Origin: Halomonas jincaotanensis
Lineage (GTDB): Bacteria; Pseudomonadota; Gammaproteobacteria; Pseudomonadales; Halomonadaceae
DNA: 64,000 nucleotides
Direction of reading: 5' to 3'
Assembly (NCBI RefSeq): GCF_018448785.1
Contig: NZ_JAHCLU010000006.1
Span: 62,001-126,000, forward strand
Made by a program: the position numbers and the translations under genes. The notes below the pieces were generated by a model, which was given only the letters and a program-made list of their open reading frames with translations, made no database searches and was not told the origin of the DNA. Shown piece after piece: positions 8,363 to 15,357 of this stretch (positions are counted from its first letter, which is position 1; each line of letters opens with the position of its first letter).

Positions 8363-9601
8363 ATGAGCCTGACTCGAAAGGACGACGCCTCATCCCACGA
8401 CGTAATCTTTGAGTGGGACGCATTGGTCGACGATTTGGTCGCCTATCATCGAACCCCCACGGCTCAGGGTGTGTCCGCTGATGACGGACGACAGGCGACG
8501 AACCAGTTTGTCCATGGTGAGATCGCCGCTCTGCGGGAACACCTTGCTGGTGCTGAGGATGGTCAACGCTTGGCACATCTCGAGCACTGGCTGGAAGAAG
8601 AGCTTGGACGTCTTGCGCCGGTAATGGCCAGACGCAATGATCATCGGCGCCGCAGTTGGGCATGGGAGTATCCGAACAGCCGGCTTTGTCATCAGGGGAG
8701 GTCGCTGTTGTGCAACGCCATTGGACAGAATCTCCCGGGGGATGGCGAAGGGGTAATGCTGGACGCTGCGAATGATCTGGCTTCACTATTGGTACGGCTG
8801 GAACTCTGCGGAGAACCTCTCCTCGCTCATCGGGCCCTGGATCGCTATCTGCGTCTTACTGGCGACTATGAGCTGACGCAGGTGCTGTCGCTGTTCCGGG
8901 TCTGCCAGGCGTTGGCTGGCGCAAGGCGTGTCCTGCAACGCCTGTCGTCACCGGGTCAGGATCCTGAGCACCCGGCGTTGCTTGCCGAGATCATGGGGGA
9001 ATGCCGCCAGCACTTCACCCTGGCTGAGCGTTATGCCAACTTCCGCTTTCCGCCCTTGGTGATCTCGGTCGGTGTCCCGGGCAGCGGCAAGAGTCGCTTC
9101 ACGGTGAACCTGGTCGAGCGCTTGGGTGCGATACGCCTCTGTTCCGATGTGGAGCGTCGCCGTCTTGCTGGAATCGATCCACAGGCAGAGTCGACACCTC
9201 CTCCTGTGGATATCTTTACCGCCGGGGCTACCGAGCAGACCTATCAACGGCTCGCCGAGCTCGCCGGCATCTCACTGGATGCCGGCCTTTCGGTCTGTGT
9301 GGATGGAACCTTTCTGCGGCGCTGGCAACGCGACCTGCTGCGTCAGCAAGCCGAAGCCAGAGGGCTACCGTGTCTGATGGTCAGCTTCGAGGTGGACGAG
9401 GCCTCTCTACGACGACGTATCGAGAAACGCGCACGCCGTCATCAGCTGCCGGTGGAAGAGAGTCTGTCGATACTCACGCGTCAAATGGCGCTGTTCGAAG
9501 CCTTCGGCGACGAGGAACGGCTACATCTGGTACATCTCGACACCACTGCCGATAATGCCACCGACACCTTGGTGACGTTGATTCAGCGGCATATTATTTG
9601 A
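8363..9601 (+). CDS. P-loop kinase fused to a degenerate aminoglycoside-phosphotransferase-like domain
   Basis: A 412-residue protein of the COG2187-COG0645 fusion type. The C-terminal kinase half is intact: Walker A GVPGSGKS at residues 237-244, a DVERRRLAG motif near 266, VDGTFLRR, and an arginine-rich lid (RRRIEKRARRH). It resembles gluconate kinase and zeta-toxin folds. The N-terminal half keeps the back of the phosphotransferase fold (DLASLLVRLELCG, LDRYLRLTGDYE), but the usual HGDLHLGN catalytic loop is reduced to CHQGRSLLCNAI. It is roughly 100 residues shorter than typical fusions. Substrate unknown. The ATG at 8363 is preferred over one nine codons upstream. Confidence 0.75.
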   Translation: MSLTRKDDASSHDVIFEWDALVDDLVAYHRTPTAQGVSADDGRQATNQFVHGEIAALREHLAGAEDGQRLAHLEHWLEEELGRLAPVMARRNDHRRRSWAWEYPNSRLCHQGRSLLCNAIGQNLPGDGEGVMLDAANDLASLLVRLELCGEPLLAHRALDRYLRLTGDYELTQVLSLFRVCQALAGARRVLQRLSSPGQDPEHPALLAEIMGECRQHFTLAERYANFRFPPLVISVGVPGSGKSRFTVNLVERLGAIRLCSDVERRRLAGIDPQAESTPPPVDIFTAGATEQTYQRLAELAGISLDAGLSVCVDGTFLRRWQRDLLRQQAEARGLPCLMVSFEVDEASLRRRIEKRARRHQLPVEESLSILTRQMALFEAFGDEERLHLVHLDTTADNATDTLVTLIQRHII

Positions 9602-9622
9602 CAATGGTTTCAATCGGCAAGT

Positions 9623-9658
9623 GAAGCAGAGGGGTAACACTGAGGCCTCTCTTCTTCT
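9623..9658 (+). terminator. Possible imperfect terminator after the kinase gene
   Basis: GAAGCAGAGG can pair with CCTCTCTTC, leaving one unpaired base per strand, followed by TTCT. It begins 22 nt after the kinase stop. The stem is imperfect and the T-run poor, so this is a weak call; it also marks the junction to the mobile-element patch. Confidence 0.3.
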
Positions 9659-9664
9659 AAGATC

Positions 9665-9922
9665 ATGCGCGAGGCGGTCACCGAACAGCCACTGCTCAAG
9701 CCGATGGCGAAGGCCCTGGCGACACTGGAGCGGCACGCCGAGCAGGTGGTAAGGCGATGGATGTCCGGCCTGACCAACGCCCGTCTGGAGGGCATGAACG
9801 GTCTGTTCCAAGACGCCCGGTCACGCGCACGCGGCTACCGGAACGAGGCCAACTTCATCGCCATGATTTACCTGATCGGCAGCCCGGTGGGCCGCTTGCT
9901 TGATCAAGCCAAATCCACATGA
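9665..9922 (+). pseudogene. ISL3-family transposase, C-terminal remnant
   Basis: An 85-codon open frame matching only the last part of ISL3-family transposases: NARLEGMNGLFQDARSRARGYRN followed by FIAMIYLIGSP is the characteristic end of the DDE domain. More than 300 N-terminal residues are missing, so it cannot function. Bases just after the stop (TGAAACGTCGAAGAC) resemble an ISL3 terminal repeat. The IS1111-type element begins at about the same point, so it probably inserted at or near the end of this older element. Confidence 0.75.
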
Positions 9923-9937
9923 AACGTCGAAGACATG

Positions 9938-9950
9938 ATGGATTGACCTG
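9938..9950 (+). repeat. Left subterminal inverted repeat of the IS1111-type element
   Basis: ATGGATTGACCTG, the exact reverse complement of the 13 bases at 11480-11492. Part of it (TGACCTG) also belongs to the stem that covers the transposase ribosome-binding site. Confidence 0.8.
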
Positions 9951-10025
9951 CCTCACCTCAACGTCGTGGGTTACGTTGAGGTGGGGGCACCTAAACCCAG
10001 AGCCACTATTGAGGGAGGCAGGTCA
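9944..10025 (+). promoter_or_regulatory. Two-tier hairpin leader sequestering the transposase ribosome-binding site
   Basis: The outer stem pairs TGACCTGCCTC (9944-9954) with GAGGCAGGTCA (10015-10025), 11 bp exact. Its right arm contains the GGAGG ribosome-binding site and ends on the first base of the ATG. Inside it a second exact 11-bp stem pairs CACCTCAACGT (9954-9964) with ACGTTGAGGTG (9973-9983) around an 8-nt loop; the two stems share base 9954, so one pair must give way. The fold would block translation when transcription enters from outside the element, a known device for limiting transposase. Confidence 0.65.
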
Positions 10026-11226
10026 TGACACAGTCTAACGCAACGCATCAAGCCGTTGTTGAGCGCACTGACGCCGAGCGGCTCAGCGCCGCCAGCGACG
10101 TCCATGCCGCCTATATTGGCTTGGACGTGCACAAGGCCACCATTGCGGTATCCCTCGCCGAGGCAGGGCGGCATGAGCCCGAGTTTCGTGGCGAGATCCC
10201 CAACGCGCCCAAGGCGATCGACACACTGGTCCGCCAACTGAGCCAGCGTTTCGAGGGGCAGCCTCTACTGTTTAGCTACGAGGCCGGCCCTTGCGGCTAT
10301 GGGGTCTACCACCAGATTCAGGCCAGTGGCCATGACTGTGAGGTGGTCGCCCCGTCCTTGATCCCCCAGCGTGCCGGGGATCGCGTCAAGACCGACCGGC
10401 GAGACGCGAAGATGTTGGCACGTCTATCGCGTTCCGGTGAACTGACGCCGGTGTGGGTCCCCACCCCGGAGCAGGAGGCGGTGCGCGACCTGACGCGGGC
10501 CCGTGAGGACATGAAGGCGATCGAGTTCAAGGCCCGGCAACGCCTGGGTGCCTTCCTGTTGCGTCATGGCAAGGTCTATGCCGGCAAGAGCAAGTGGACG
10601 CAGGCCCACTTCCACTGGCTGGAAACGGTTCGATTCGACATCCCCGTTCAGCAGATCGTGCTGGAGGAGTATGTCGATGCCGTGAAGGAGGCTCAGCGCC
10701 GCGTGGCTGGCCTGGAAAAGCAGATGGCAGCGGCATTACCGAGTTGGTCGCTGGCCCCGGTGGTCGAGGCGCTGATGGCGATGCGCGGCGTGAGCCTGAT
10801 CACGGCAATGCCGGTGCTCGCTGAACTCGGTGACATCAGCCGCTTCGACTCGCCCCGTCAGCTGATGGCCTACCTGGGCCTGGTGCCCAGCGAGCACTCC
10901 AGTGGCGGCAGACGGCGCCAGGGCGGCATCACCAAGACCGGCAACGGTCACGTACGACGCGTGTTGGTGGAGGCCGCCGGCGCTACCGCTTCCCGGCGCG
11001 CAAGACACGCATCATCCAGCAGCGAGCCGAGCGAACCTCGCCGACGATCCAGGCCATCGCCTGGGAGGCACAAAAGCGCCTGTGCGGGCGTTACCGCCGG
11101 CTGATGGCCACAGGCAAGATCAAGCAGCAGGTCATGACGGCGGTGGCGCGAGAGCTGATGGGGTTCTTGTGGGCGGTTGCCTGTGAGGTCATGGGCAAAC
11201 CTCACGGCAGCCGAGCCACGGCATGA
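10025..11226 (+). pseudogene. IS110/IS1111-family transposase, single-base frameshift
   Basis: RNase H-like DEDD transposase in two frames. The first frame (from 10025) carries the catalytic residues: Asp in YIGLDVHK, Glu in SYEAGP and the Asp pair in VKTDRRDAKML. It also carries the C-terminal domain MRGVSLITAMPVLAELGD and PSEHSSGG with its active-site serine. At 10979 the frame breaks in what should read LVEAAWRYR. Adding one T before GG at 10979 restores Trp and gives an uninterrupted C-terminus (WRYRFPARKTR to the TGA at 11224-11226). So the gene lacks one base; if this is not a sequencing error, it makes a protein with a wrong tail. Confidence 0.85.
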
Positions 11227-11479
11227 TGGCCACGTCCCAGTGCCTACGTGTCAGGGAGCGTCGGGCCGGTTGGAGACCCCCTGGCGGTTCTATGAGGCCC
11301 TTGCCTTCCGGGCCAGGATGACCCTCGAACGAAGAGCTGGGTAGCTCCGCGACGAAGTGATGACAGGTCGGTACCCAACCCACGAATACCAGAGAGATCC
11401 ACCGTCGCTGATAGCCCTTCGCTTCCTGACCCGTAGGCATTGAGGAAACCGAATGCACTGGAGATAACCGAACCATTGA
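11227..11479 (+). ncRNA. IS1111-type 3' non-coding tail, candidate bridge RNA region
   Basis: About 250 nt between the restored transposase stop and the right inverted repeat with no convincing coding frame. In the IS1111 group the bridge RNA that pairs with donor and target DNA is encoded 3' of the transposase, so this is where it would be. A small hairpin GAGCT-GGGT-AGCTC is at 11334-11347, and the complementary stretch GGTCGGTACC follows. The exact ends and loops cannot be fixed from one copy. Confidence 0.45.
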
Positions 11480-11480
11480 C
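11475..11480 (+). promoter_or_regulatory. Outward-facing -35 box at the right end of the IS element
   Basis: A perfect TTGACA reads outward across the right repeat. If the ends were joined in a circle at 11494/9931, it would stand exactly 17 nt before CATGAT at the left end, which would make a promoter pointing into the transposase. Such junction promoters are known in IS110/IS1111 circles. The spacing depends on the assumed tips. Confidence 0.4.
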
Positions 11481-11492
11481 AGGTCAATCCAT
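11480..11492 (-). repeat. Right subterminal inverted repeat of the IS1111-type element
   Basis: CAGGTCAATCCAT, the exact reverse complement of the left repeat at 9938-9950. It marks the right edge of the element to within a few bases. Confidence 0.8.
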
Positions 11493-11661
11493 ACCAGAAC
11501 CCCATTTCATCGATAGCTTTTTGTTCTTCGACCCCGCTACCGGGAACTCCTGCAGAACTCGTTCCCGGCGACGAGGGCCGCTGTGCCTGAACGGGCTGCC
11601 CTGCGATGGTCACGATCACGAGCAATAGAGAAGAAGCCTTGATAGGCCCCAGGGTTCTCAT
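11493..11661 (-). pseudogene. Secreted protein gene downstream of csgD, truncated by the IS element
   Basis: The ATG overlaps the csgD-like stop by four bases (ATGA), so the gene was translationally coupled to it. About 56 native codons remain: a signal peptide (basic start, core SSLLLVIVTIAG, cleavage after VQA at residue 26) and about 30 residues of mature protein. The frame continues into the IS element, where it is meaningless. In curli operons csgE stands here, but the short remnant does not show a recognisable CsgE sequence, so the identity is open. Nothing left of the element continues the gene. Confidence 0.6.
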
Positions 11662-12353
11662 GACGGATCGTCCTTACCCCGGCTCCGACCGCGACCCCGG
11701 CTCAGGGGAGGCGGAGCCCCCAGGTTTTGCCTTGCCCAGTTCACTGCCTGGATACGGTTATGGACCTTGATCTTGCGGAAAATGTTATAGAGGTGGGACT
11801 TGACAGTGTGTTCACTGACAAACAGCCGATCGGCAATTTCGGTATTTGAAGCCCCGGTGCCCAACATGGCGATCAATTCCAATTCCCGGTGGGTCAGTCC
11901 ACAGACGGGACGGTAGGAATTGAGCTGCTGGCGGCGAAAGAACAGGATCATTCGTGTCATCAAGGAGCGCGACATCCATAGATGGCCCTTCATCAGGTTA
12001 TCAATCCCCTTGCAGATCAAGAGCAAGGAGTCGCTTCGATAGAAGATGCCCTGAAAATTGATTCCCGAAAGCACATCGGCGGCATGATCTTCGTCACGTA
12101 GATTGAAGGCTGCCAGCGATAGGGTCTCGTCGTCTGCCGCCTTCGTGTGCCAGTGCTGTAGACTGGTTTCGTCAATATGGTCGGCATCAACCAGTATCAC
12201 GGTATGCTCAGCCTCAGTGGGCTGCCATTCCATGGTCGGAGTCACGACCGTAACGTCGCAGTCAAGCTGCTTATGCAAGTAATCCGTGAATAACTGGGTC
12301 TGAGGATTGTTGAGTGTGACCAACAACACCAAGTTTTTATCTTGATTCATCAT
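11658..12353 (-). CDS. CsgD-like LuxR-family transcriptional regulator
   Basis: A 231-residue response-regulator-like protein. Residues 1-140 form a receiver-like domain without the usual phospho-acceptor acidic cluster, as in CsgD. Residues about 151-213 form a LuxR helix-turn-helix (LTHRELELIAMLGTGASN, then EIADRLFVSEHTVKSHL and IFRKIKV), closely like the DNA-binding half of enterobacterial CsgD. CsgD switches on curli and matrix genes. Here the expected csgEFG genes are absent: the next gene is cut by the IS element. The start at 12353 or the adjacent ATG at 12350 both fit the AGGGA site. The tail after residue 213 is basic and unlike CsgD. Confidence 0.75.
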   Translation of the reverse strand: MMNQDKNLVLLVTLNNPQTQLFTDYLHKQLDCDVTVVTPTMEWQPTEAEHTVILVDADHIDETSLQHWHTKAADDETLSLAAFNLRDEDHAADVLSGINFQGIFYRSDSLLLICKGIDNLMKGHLWMSRSLMTRMILFFRRQQLNSYRPVCGLTHRELELIAMLGTGASNTEIADRLFVSEHTVKSHLYNIFRKIKVHNRIQAVNWARQNLGAPPPLSRGRGRSRGKDDPS

Positions 12354-12758
12354 GCATTCCCTGCTGGTTGTGCGCCAGTCGGCCCTGCGTAGTGACGTAG
12401 CTGCGCTGTGAAGTGGATAACCGTAGTGAAGTGTTGGTCATTTTGTTAACTAATGTAACTATTTTTTTTTCATAAGCAGGGAGTATAGAATGATAAAAAA
12501 GCACTATGGCGATAAACATTCATTATAAATCATATGCTTAACATTATATTAGAAAAATTGATTTAAGGTGGGTTGTTACAAAAATGGTTGAACTTTTTTG
12601 TGACTCGCCCTCATTCTATCCCGTTTTGTGCCTGGCCAACGGCCCCTATCGTTTCGTCCAAGTCGCTTTCAGTAACACCCTCATGCTGCCCCGACGTTTC
12701 CCTGCTGGTGTCGGGCCCGTAGAATGGCCCCTCTGTCCCTGCTGAGAGCCCTGTGACG
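12354..12758. other. A+T-rich intergenic region between csgD-like gene and rdgB
   Basis: 405 bp without a credible gene. Bases 12440-12600 are strongly A+T-rich, with runs of T and A, in a chromosome otherwise well above half G+C. This is where the csgD-like promoter and long leader lie, and the region may be a target for silencing proteins. The right 150 bp return to normal composition and should hold the rdgB promoter; TAGAAT near 12720 is a possible -10 box. Confidence 0.6.
12522..12527 (-). promoter_or_regulatory. Candidate -10 box of the csgD-like gene
   Basis: A perfect TATAAT on the minus strand with no good -35 box, as would suit the stationary-phase sigma factor. It implies a transcript leader of about 160 nt, close to the long leader known for E. 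coli csgD. Inference from sequence only; the region is A+T-rich, so chance matches are common. Confidence 0.4.
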
Positions 12759-13376
12759 ATGTCCAATCCTCTGGTGCTGGCCAGCGGCAATGCCGGTAAA
12801 TTGCGTGAGTTCCATCGACTGCTCGCTCCGCTGGGACTCGAAGTACTCCCTCAATTAAACTTTCGCGTGACAGATATTGAGGAGACGGGTCTCACGTTTG
12901 TCGAAAACGCCCTGCTCAAGGCTCGCCATGCCTGTCGGGTTAGTGGTTTGCCTGCGTTAGCGGATGACTCCGGACTGGAAGTCGATGCCCTGAATGGTAG
13001 CCCAGGAATCTACTCCGCTCGCTTTGCCGGTGAGCCGAGAAGCGACGCACGCAACAACGCGCTATTACTCGATAGGTTGTCTGAGGTTCCCGAGGGAAGC
13101 CGTGAGGGTCGCTATTGGTGCGTGCTGGTGTATCTGCGCCATGCTGAGGACCCGGTGCCATGCATTGTGCAGCAGGCGTGGGAAGGCGAGATTCTCGCTC
13201 ATCCTCGTGGAGATGGCGGGTTTGGCTACGATCCCTTGTTCTGGTTGCCGGAGCTTGGTATGAGTGCCGCCGAACTCTCGGCTGATGAAAAGAACCGGCT
13301 GAGTCATCGTGGACGAGCGCTTCAGGCATTGGTGCAAGCCTTGGGCCATCCTTTATCAGGTGTCGTGCATGACTGA
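12759..13376 (+). CDS. rdgB: XTP/dITP diphosphatase (RdgB/HAM1 family)
   Basis: Hydrolyses non-canonical purine triphosphates (dITP, XTP) and keeps them out of DNA. The protein has 205 residues. The family opening ASGNAGKLREF, then ADDSGLEVDAL with the metal-binding acidic residues, GSPGIYSARFAG and GFGYDPLFWLPE are all present. The ATG at 12759 is preferred over an in-frame GTG two codons upstream. The stop overlaps the hemW start by 8 nt, so the pair is translationally coupled. Confidence 0.95.
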   Translation: MSNPLVLASGNAGKLREFHRLLAPLGLEVLPQLNFRVTDIEETGLTFVENALLKARHACRVSGLPALADDSGLEVDALNGSPGIYSARFAGEPRSDARNNALLLDRLSEVPEGSREGRYWCVLVYLRHAEDPVPCIVQQAWEGEILAHPRGDGGFGYDPLFWLPELGMSAAELSADEKNRLSHRGRALQALVQALGHPLSGVVHD

Positions 13377-14592
13377 GTTGACCCCGCTACCCCCGCTTTC
13401 GCTCTATGTCCACGTGCCTTGGTGCGTGCGCAAGTGCCCCTACTGCGATTTCAATTCCCATGGAATGGGCCGTGGCGCCGAGCCTCCCGAGACGGCCTAT
13501 CTTGACGCCTTGATAGCCGATCTAGATGCTGATTTGTCGCTGGTGACGGGTCGACAGCTGGTCAGCATTTTCATCGGTGGGGGAACGCCGAGCTTGATGT
13601 CGGCTGACTTCTACCAGCAGCTTATTACTGCCATAAAGCGCCGCTTACCCTTGACCAAAGGGTGCGAGATTACCCTCGAAGCCAACCCCGGCACTCTGGA
13701 GCGCGGTCGTTTTGCGGGCTACCGCTCGGCGGGTATCAATCGTCTGTCGCTAGGAATTCAGAGCTTTCAGGATGCCCAGCTGTATGCGCTGGGCCGCATC
13801 CACTCCGGTGACGACGCGGTGGTAGCTGTGCGGGAGGCTCGCCAGGCTGGCTTTGATAACCTTAATCTGGACCTGATGCATGGGCTACCGGGTCAGACGT
13901 CTGAGTTGGCGCTGGACGACATCGAACATGCGTTGTCACTCTCGCCCGAACATCTCTCCTGGTATCAACTGACGCTTGAGCCCAACACCGAATTTTATTC
14001 CTCGCCCCCTGTGCTGCCGGAAGAAGAAGTGTTGTGGGATATCCAGGATCTGGGCCATGAACGTCTGCATGAGGCTGGCCTGGTGCGTTACGAGATATCC
14101 GCCTATGCGCGTCAGGGGCGACGCGCGCAGCACAATGTCAATTACTGGCAGTTCGGCGACTATCTCGGTATCGGGGCCGGGGCGCATGGCAAGCTCAGCA
14201 TGTCTGGTGTAGATGGCTTGCATATCGAGCGGCGCTGGAAGGTGCGACAACCGGATTCCTACCTGCAGCGCCTGAACGATCTGCGAGGCTTCGTTGCCGG
14301 GAGTCAGCCTGTCGTCGAGCATGAGCTGCCCCTGGAGTTCGCCATGAATGCGCTGCGCCTTGTTGAGGGAGTGCCCATGTCGAGCTGGGAAGCATATACT
14401 GGCCGTGAAGCGACGCAGCTCGCCAAGCGTCTGGTGTCGGCTCGTGAAAAAGGACTTCTGGTGCAAGACAGCGACCGGCTGCAGACATCCCCGCAGGGAC
14501 TACTATTCTTGAACGATTTGCTGACCATGATCAGTGACGAGCCGGTCAGCAACGCGAGACATTCGTCAACCCGAGAGAGACTGACTTCATGA
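13369..14592 (+). CDS. hemW: Radical SAM heme chaperone HemW
   Basis: Delivers heme to target proteins; related to the anaerobic coproporphyrinogen oxidase HemN but not that enzyme. The product has 407 residues. The radical-SAM cysteines are Cys19, Cys23 and Cys26 in CVRKCPYC; FIGGGTPS and the TLEANPGTL motif follow. The N-terminal cysteine that marks true HemN is absent. The ATG at 13369 lies inside the end of rdgB, and the end overlaps the lipoprotein start (ATGA). Confidence 0.93.
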   Translation: MTELTPLPPLSLYVHVPWCVRKCPYCDFNSHGMGRGAEPPETAYLDALIADLDADLSLVTGRQLVSIFIGGGTPSLMSADFYQQLITAIKRRLPLTKGCEITLEANPGTLERGRFAGYRSAGINRLSLGIQSFQDAQLYALGRIHSGDDAVVAVREARQAGFDNLNLDLMHGLPGQTSELALDDIEHALSLSPEHLSWYQLTLEPNTEFYSSPPVLPEEEVLWDIQDLGHERLHEAGLVRYEISAYARQGRRAQHNVNYWQFGDYLGIGAGAHGKLSMSGVDGLHIERRWKVRQPDSYLQRLNDLRGFVAGSQPVVEHELPLEFAMNALRLVEGVPMSSWEAYTGREATQLAKRLVSAREKGLLVQDSDRLQTSPQGLLFLNDLLTMISDEPVSNARHSSTRERLTS

Positions 14593-15272
14593 CCAACGTA
14601 TTACGCTTGATAGCCCCGCTGGCGGCCGCGCTTCTGATTGCCGGTTGCGCCACCACCGACCCCTATTCCGGCCAGACCCAGCGCAACAAGACTGGCGTCG
14701 GGGCGGCGGTTGGTGCGGCAGTGGGAGCGGCAGCCGGTGCGCTTAGTGGCGACGGCAGCACGAGCCGCCGTGATCGTGCGCTGATCGGGGCGGCCGTGGG
14801 TGCCGCTGCCGGCGGCGGTGTGGGCGCCTACATGGATCGCCAGGAAAACCAACTGCGCCAAAGCGTGCAAGGCACCGGAATCGAGGTGGATCGTCGCGGC
14901 GACGATATTGTGCTCAACATGCCGAGCAGCGTGACCTTCGGCTTTGATTCCAGCGAACTTACCTCGAGTGCACGCACTGCCTTGAATGATGTGGGGTCGG
15001 TCCTTCAGCAGTATCCGGATACGCGTGTCAATATTGCTGGGCATACCGACAGTACTGGCAATGACAGCTACAATCAGCAGTTGTCCGAGCGTCGTGCCCA
15101 GGCGGTGGGTAACTATTTGTCTCAGTCCGGTGTTACACGCGATCGTCTCAATATGACCGGGTACGGGGAAAGCCAGCCGGTGGCGAGCAACGACAATGAG
15201 CAGGGGCGTGCTCAGAACCGTCGGGTCGAGATTACCTTGACGCCGATTCAGGACCGCTTCGAGCAGCAATAA
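14589..15272 (+). CDS. OmpA-family outer-membrane lipoprotein (YiaD-like)
   Basis: A 227-residue lipoprotein that probably ties the outer membrane to peptidoglycan. The lipobox LIAGC puts the lipidated cysteine at residue 20. Two glycine-zipper hairpins follow (residues 37-54 and 66-82, rich in GAAVGAAAG). The OmpA-like peptidoglycan-binding domain fills residues 105-222, with the conserved GHTDSTG and the NRRVEI end. It overlaps hemW by four bases and is followed by a strong terminator. Confidence 0.9.
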   Translation: MTNVLRLIAPLAAALLIAGCATTDPYSGQTQRNKTGVGAAVGAAVGAAAGALSGDGSTSRRDRALIGAAVGAAAGGGVGAYMDRQENQLRQSVQGTGIEVDRRGDDIVLNMPSSVTFGFDSSELTSSARTALNDVGSVLQQYPDTRVNIAGHTDSTGNDSYNQQLSERRAQAVGNYLSQSGVTRDRLNMTGYGESQPVASNDNEQGRAQNRRVEITLTPIQDRFEQQ

Positions 15273-15297
15273 TTGGGTCCAGAAAGACTGGACGCAT

Positions 15298-15335
15298 GGG
15301 GCCCGCCACTATCAAAGTGGCGGGCCCCTTCGCTT
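15298..15335 (+). terminator. Rho-independent terminator after the OmpA-like lipoprotein gene
   Basis: A perfect 13-bp stem (GGGGCCCGCCACT with AGTGGCGGGCCCC), 5-nt loop ATCAA, then TTCGCTTT. It ends the rdgB-hemW-lipoprotein operon. Confidence 0.85.
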
Positions 15336-15357
15336 TCCGCTATATGAGTATCCATAC

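Larger units (their letters stand above)
9931..11495 (+). mobile_element. IS110 family, IS1111-type insertion sequence (about 1.56 kb)
   Basis: The element holds one DEDD transposase gene (frameshifted), a short structured 5' leader and about 250 nt of 3' non-coding sequence. Exact 13-bp inverted repeats (ATGGATTGACCTG) lie at 9938-9950 and 11480-11492. Subterminal repeats a few bases inside the tips and a long 3' tail are the known marks of the IS1111 group. The tips given here assume 7 nt outside the left repeat and 3 nt outside the right one, as in that group, so they may be off by a few bases. On the right it cuts a secreted-protein gene; on the left it abuts an ISL3 remnant. Confidence 0.8.

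Noticed and set aside
11189..11476. A 95-codon minus-strand frame in the IS tail
   Set aside because: It lies within the element's non-coding tail and antisense to the transposase end, with no recognisable protein features.
12337..12519. A 60-codon open frame upstream of the csgD-like gene
   Set aside because: No ribosome-binding site and unlikely composition; it arises from the A+T-rich promoter region.
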